A DNA stretch of 64,000 bases from Verrucomicrobiia bacterium (GTDB lineage: Bacteria; Verrucomicrobiota; Verrucomicrobiia; Limisphaerales; Pedosphaeraceae): the NCBI GenBank assembly GCA_036268055.1, contig DATAUW010000011.1, positions 186,001 through 250,000 of the forward strand, in the 5' to 3' direction. Position 1 is the first letter of the stretch. Every line of letters starts with the position of its first letter. The position numbers and the translations under genes were made by a program. Below the pieces are notes generated by a model, which made no database searches, was not told the DNA's origin, and saw only the letters and a program-made list of their open reading frames with translations. Positions 60,922 through 64,000 of this stretch are shown here, piece after piece.

Positions 60922-62452
60922 CCGGCGCGGCGGGCAATTCCAAAACGAACGTCGCGCCGCGGCCCGGGCCTTCGCTGTGGACCGAGAGCGAGCCGCCCAT
61001 TTCACGCGCGGCGAGGGCGCTGCTGTGCAGGCCGAAACCGTGGCCGTCTTTTTTCGTGGTGAAACCGTGGTTAAAAATCCGGGTGAGGTTCTCGGCGGAA
61101 ATTCCGTTGCCGTTGTCGGTGAGGCTGAGGCGCACCTTGCCGCTGCCGTTGGTGATGCGCATGGTCATTTGTTTGTCGAGGACGCCCGCCTCGTCGCAGG
61201 CCTGCTTGGCGTTGCGGATCAAGTTCACCAGGATTTGCAAAGCCTTGTGTTTTTCACCCAGCACGGTCGGGGCCGGTTCGGCGTACTCACGGACAAAACG
61301 GACATCGTGGCGCGCGAGGGCGCTGGCGTTCATGCGGACGGCGTCGTCAATCAAGTCCGAACATTTGAGCGTCTCCGTGACACCGGAAACCTTGGCGTAA
61401 CTTTGCTGCGTAGACACGATGTCTTTGACGTGGTCCACATTTTTCGCGAGATGACTCAGCTCCGTAAGCAGGGTGGTTTTTTCGTCGGCGAGATGCTGGC
61501 TAAGCTGGGTGAGATAAGCGGGAATCTGGCGGCCCTTGGGATCGTTGGAAAGGAATTCGCCGAGGTCGTTGGTATGTTCCTTGAGCAACCCACTGACGCG
61601 GGCAACGCTGGCGGCTTTGGAATGGCGCACGAGTTCGGAGATGATACCCGCCGAGACATTGATGCTATTGAGGACATTGCCGACATTATGCAAAACGCTG
61701 GTGGCGACTTCCGCCATGCCGGCGCGGCGCGAAACATTGACAAGTTGATGGTGGCTTTTTTCAAGCTCGCGGGTGCGGTCGCGGACGACGCCTTCGATGT
61801 TTTCATTGAGGCTTTCCAAACGCGCCTGGCGTTCGGCGACGAGGAAACTTTCGCCGAGACTTTCGCGGATCGAGATGTAGAGGAAAAAATCCTCGAACAA
61901 CACCCAGGCGGCGTGCTCGGTCCAGCGCCACGGGCTGCTGGTGAGAACACCAAAAATGGATTGTGGCCAGAAAGTGCCGCGCACGAAATGGTCCAGCGCC
62001 ACGACGACCGTCGCGGTCAGGAGCACTTTCCAATCGCGATAAAACGCGAGGAACGCCAGCGAGCCGAAAACGTGAAAGTGAGTTTCAATGCGGCCACCGG
62101 TCAGATGAATGAGCAGCGCGGACATGAGCATTTGCCCAACGGCGAGTATGTGGCGGGTCAGGGGACGGCTCGGGTATCTCATGGCGATCCACGCGGGGAA
62201 GCCACAGATGATGCCACCGATGAAAATCGCCGCCCAAACGTGGAGGTGCGTCGTGCTCTGCGCGCCAATCCAGGTTTTCGGCGAGATGCAAAGAGCCAGG
62301 ACAATACCCAGGATCCATTGAAAAAGCATCAGCTTGGCGAACATCAAGTCGGTGCGGTGGCAGGTCCGTTCCTGTTGCTCGGCGAATAATTCATCGGCGC
62401 GCCGGGTAAGAGCGTTGACTTTCAAATCACGTAATGGGGTCATTGGGTTCAT
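60863..62452 (-). CDS. Membrane histidine kinase
   Basis: A 529-residue sensor: five to six N-terminal helices ([21 protein letters not shown] ... [21 protein letters not shown] ... [10 protein letters not shown]) with His-rich loops ([18 protein letters not shown]). A coiled coil ([15 protein letters not shown]) leads to the phospho-His in [18 protein letters not shown], and an HATPase domain with [19 protein letters not shown] and [14 protein letters not shown]. Follows the Cys-x-Cys protein with ATGA overlap. Converges with and overlaps the DUF1348 gene by 59 bases. Confidence 0.85.
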   Translation of the reverse strand: MNPMTPLRDLKVNALTRRADELFAEQQERTCHRTDLMFAKLMLFQWILGIVLALCISPKTWIGAQSTTHLHVWAAIFIGGIICGFPAWIAMRYPSRPLTRHILAVGQMLMSALLIHLTGGRIETHFHVFGSLAFLAFYRDWKVLLTATVVVALDHFVRGTFWPQSIFGVLTSSPWRWTEHAAWVLFEDFFLYISIRESLGESFLVAERQARLESLNENIEGVVRDRTRELEKSHHQLVNVSRRAGMAEVATSVLHNVGNVLNSINVSAGIISELVRHSKAASVARVSGLLKEHTNDLGEFLSNDPKGRQIPAYLTQLSQHLADEKTTLLTELSHLAKNVDHVKDIVSTQQSYAKVSGVTETLKCSDLIDDAVRMNASALARHDVRFVREYAEPAPTVLGEKHKALQILVNLIRNAKQACDEAGVLDKQMTMRITNGSGKVRLSLTDNGNGISAENLTRIFNHGFTTKKDGHGFGLHSSALAAREMGGSLSVHSEGPGRGATFVLELPAAPVSPAVPSETSAPAPVLANH

Positions 62453-63102
62453 TGGTTAGTGGTGGCTGAACATTCAAAAAGCGAGCAGCCGAAGACACGG
62501 GTTTGAATCTGCTTTTGCGAAATTAATTGGCCGGACAACAGCGCTTCAATGGCATCGCGGCCGGCATTATCGCCCGAGTGCCCGCGCGCGCTGGTGATGC
62601 CGCCGTTAAAAAGGAGTTCGCCGGCGGGCGAATAGAGCCGTGTATCGCCGGACGTTTCTGAACCAAAAATATGCGCCTCGCGGCCGTCGTCGTCGCGATG
62701 CACCGTGACGCCCGGAATGTGCGAGGCATCCCGCCAGAGATCGGTGTTGACCCACTCCTCAGACATGGCGGCGGGGCGAAGAAAATATACGTCGGCGCGG
62801 ACGCGGCCCTGGCAATGCGCCATGAGCAGGCCAAGTTCGCCGATGGTCGCGCGCGAGCACGGGCAATGCGGATGCACGAACATGACCAGCGCGGGGTGGC
62901 CGTTGGTGGGCGGTTGCAGGGCGCTGCTTTTGGGCCAGATGGCGGGCGGTTCGCCCGGAGCGCTGGGCGTGTTGGCATAAGCCATTAAAATCCAGGTCCC
63001 GCCCAGCGCCAGCGCGAGCCAGATCACGGCCAGGACAATCGTGGAAAAATTTCCCGCGCGCACCGGTGAAGCGGATGGATTGATTTTGGTTGAATCAGGC
63101 AT
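62449..63102 (-). CDS. Membrane-anchored thioredoxin-fold protein with CPC motif (RedB-like)
   Basis: The 217-residue protein has one helix near the start (FSTIVLAVIWLALALGGTWILM), then a periplasmic thioredoxin-like domain with FVHPHCPCSRATIGELGLLM; the C-x-C pair with preceding His replaces the normal CxxC. The segment DDDGREAHIFGSETSGDTRLYSPAGELLFNGGITSARGHSGDNAG matches proteins annotated as RedB. The end FGCSLFEC brings two more Cys. It is between a hybrid kinase and a membrane kinase and overlaps both, so a redox or metal sensing role is possible. Confidence 0.7.
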   Translation of the reverse strand: MPDSTKINPSASPVRAGNFSTIVLAVIWLALALGGTWILMAYANTPSAPGEPPAIWPKSSALQPPTNGHPALVMFVHPHCPCSRATIGELGLLMAHCQGRVRADVYFLRPAAMSEEWVNTDLWRDASHIPGVTVHRDDDGREAHIFGSETSGDTRLYSPAGELLFNGGITSARGHSGDNAGRDAIEALLSGQLISQKQIQTRVFGCSLFECSATTNQ

Positions 63103-64000
63103 GCATCAACTCCATCGCGGCGGGTTTTTGCACGTCGAGCAATTCGTGAAGCGCGGTGAGCAATTTTTCCGCGGTGTAAGGCTTGGCCAGGAACGCCTTG
63201 ATGCCGAGCGATTCCAACTCGCGCGCGCGCGGGCTGCCGGCGAGATCTTTGCCGAGGCCGCTGGAGGCGATGATTTTCACGCGCGGGTCAATGCCTCTCA
63301 ACGCCTGCACGAGCGCGATGCCGTCCATGCCGGGCATCATGATATCGGTCACGACGAGATCAACGGGGCGTTCATTTTTCGTAAAGACGTTGATGGCTTC
63401 GCGGCCCTGGTTGGCGGCGCAAACTTTGTAACCGTGCTGCTCGAGCATCGAGCGGGTGGCGGACACGATATTGGTCTCGTCATCCACGAGCAGAATCGTC
63501 TGGCCCTTGCCGCGCGGAAGTTCGTGCGCGCCGGAGGCCATGCTCTTGCGCGCGACGGCGGGGGAAGCGGGCAGGTAAACGGTGAACGTCGAGCCGCGCC
63601 CGACTTCACTGGAAACGGTGATGATGCCGTGATGGCTCTTGACGATGCCCAGGACGGTGGACAATCCAAGGCCGGTGCCTTTGCCAAATTCCTTCGTCGT
63701 GAAAAACGGGTCGAAGATCTTGGTGAGGTTGGCGGCGGGAATGCCTTCGCCGGTGTCCGTGACTTCGAGGCGAACGTAGGGCCCGGGAGGAATTGGCGCA
63801 TGATTGGCGGCGAACGCCTCGTCCATGATGAAATTATCCGCGCGCAAGGTGAGCTTGCCGCCGTTGGGCATGGCGTCGCGCGAATTGATGCAGAGATTCA
63901 GGAGGATTTGATGGATCTGAGTTTTGTCGCCGATGAGCGGCCAGAGATTGGCGGGAGCTTCCACGCCGATCGCGAGGTCCTTGGAAAAAGTCTGGCCGAT
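63095..64000 (-). CDS. Hybrid histidine kinase with C-terminal receiver (5' end outside window)
   Basis: The frame is open to the last base, so its N-terminus is missing. The visible part is an HATPase_c domain (GDKTQIHQILLNLCINSRDAMPNGGKL, DTGEGIPAANLTKIFDPFFTTKEFGKGTGLGLSTV) followed by a receiver domain (ILLVDDETNIVSATRSMLEQHGY; Asp in LVVTDIMMPGMDG; Lys in AFLAKPY). It is the first of a three-gene leftward unit, overlapping the CPC protein by 8 bases. Confidence 0.88.
   Translation of the reverse strand: MGQTFSKDLAIGVEAPANLWPLIGDKTQIHQILLNLCINSRDAMPNGGKLTLRADNFIMDEAFAANHAPIPPGPYVRLEVTDTGEGIPAANLTKIFDPFFTTKEFGKGTGLGLSTVLGIVKSHHGIITVSSEVGRGSTFTVYLPASPAVARKSMASGAHELPRGKGQTILLVDDETNIVSATRSMLEQHGYKVCAANQGREAINVFTKNERPVDLVVTDIMMPGMDGIALVQALRGIDPRVKIIASSGLGKDLAGSPRARELESLGIKAFLAKPYTAEKLLTALHELLDVQKPAAMELMHA

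Noticed and set aside
60764-62389. 541-codon open frame on the plus strand
   Set aside because: Antisense to the membrane histidine kinase; no recognisable domain and start within the DUF1348 gene.

Overview
The window looks like chromosomal DNA of a Gram-negative bacterium, most probably a member of the Verrucomicrobiota (Pedosphaera/Limisphaerales-like). The reasons are outer-membrane barrel and lipoprotein genes, a PEP-CTERM protein, a Pup/UBact-type proteasome locus in a Gram-negative setting, weak or absent Shine-Dalgarno sequences before many genes, and families of short GC-rich dispersed repeats between genes. This assignment is inference from content, not a database match. No rRNA, tRNA, CRISPR array or prophage was recognised.

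Layout. 1-7.1 kb: a Bcr/CflA drug exporter, an unusual receiver-HDOD-GspB-like protein, a lipoprotein, and a group of small stress or membrane proteins (YqjD/DUF883, lmo0937, DUF3185, PRC-barrel/BON, glycine-zipper). 7.5-12.3 kb: a complete bacterial protein-tagging and proteasome locus, dop - UBact/pup - prcB - prcA - pafA, without its ATPase. 12.5-15.9 kb: a PEP-CTERM protein, a PhoR/PhoB-like pair and a lone response regulator. 15.9-21.5 kb: glcDEF (glycolate oxidase) and a cytochrome c/sugar-dehydrogenase protein. 21.7-30.5 kb: housekeeping genes (argH, phytoene/squalene synthase family, lysA, trpS, yajQ family, a Rieske protein), a secreted esterase and a non-coding stretch of degenerate direct repeats. 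30.6-39.3 kb: a FecR-TPR-outer-membrane-barrel giant, a secreted protein, a zeta-like toxin with ParD-like antitoxin, a deoxyhypusine-synthase homologue and the principal sigma factor RpoD.

40.8-57.3 kb is the metabolic centrepiece: a nucleobase-catabolism island. The leftward arm (47.6 to 40.8 kb) encodes an M20 N-carbamoyl amidohydrolase, OHCU decarboxylase, 5-hydroxyisourate hydrolase, allantoate amidohydrolase, allantoinase, ureidoglycine aminohydrolase and ureidoglycolate amidohydrolase. The rightward arm (47.8 to 57.3 kb) encodes a PreA-type dihydropyrimidine dehydrogenase subunit, an MmsA-type semialdehyde dehydrogenase, dihydropyrimidinase, an NCS1 transporter, an AGXT2-like aminotransferase and a PuuD-type urate hydroxylase. 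Together they can take urate to glyoxylate and four ammonia by the plant-like ureide route, and uracil or thymine through beta-alanine or beta-aminoisobutyrate to (methyl)malonate semialdehyde and acetyl- or propionyl-CoA. The aminotransferase can join both routes by using glyoxylate as amino acceptor. A small RAYT (IS200-like) element with about 75-bp inverted ends sits inside the rightward arm.

57.4-64 kb: an ECF-like sigma factor with a zinc-finger anti-sigma-like partner, a TlpA-like thioredoxin with HEAT-like repeats, two small enzyme-fold proteins (PPOX, NTF2/DUF1348), and a leftward operon of a hybrid kinase/receiver (cut by the window end), a membrane-anchored Cys-x-Cys thioredoxin-fold protein and a membrane histidine kinase.
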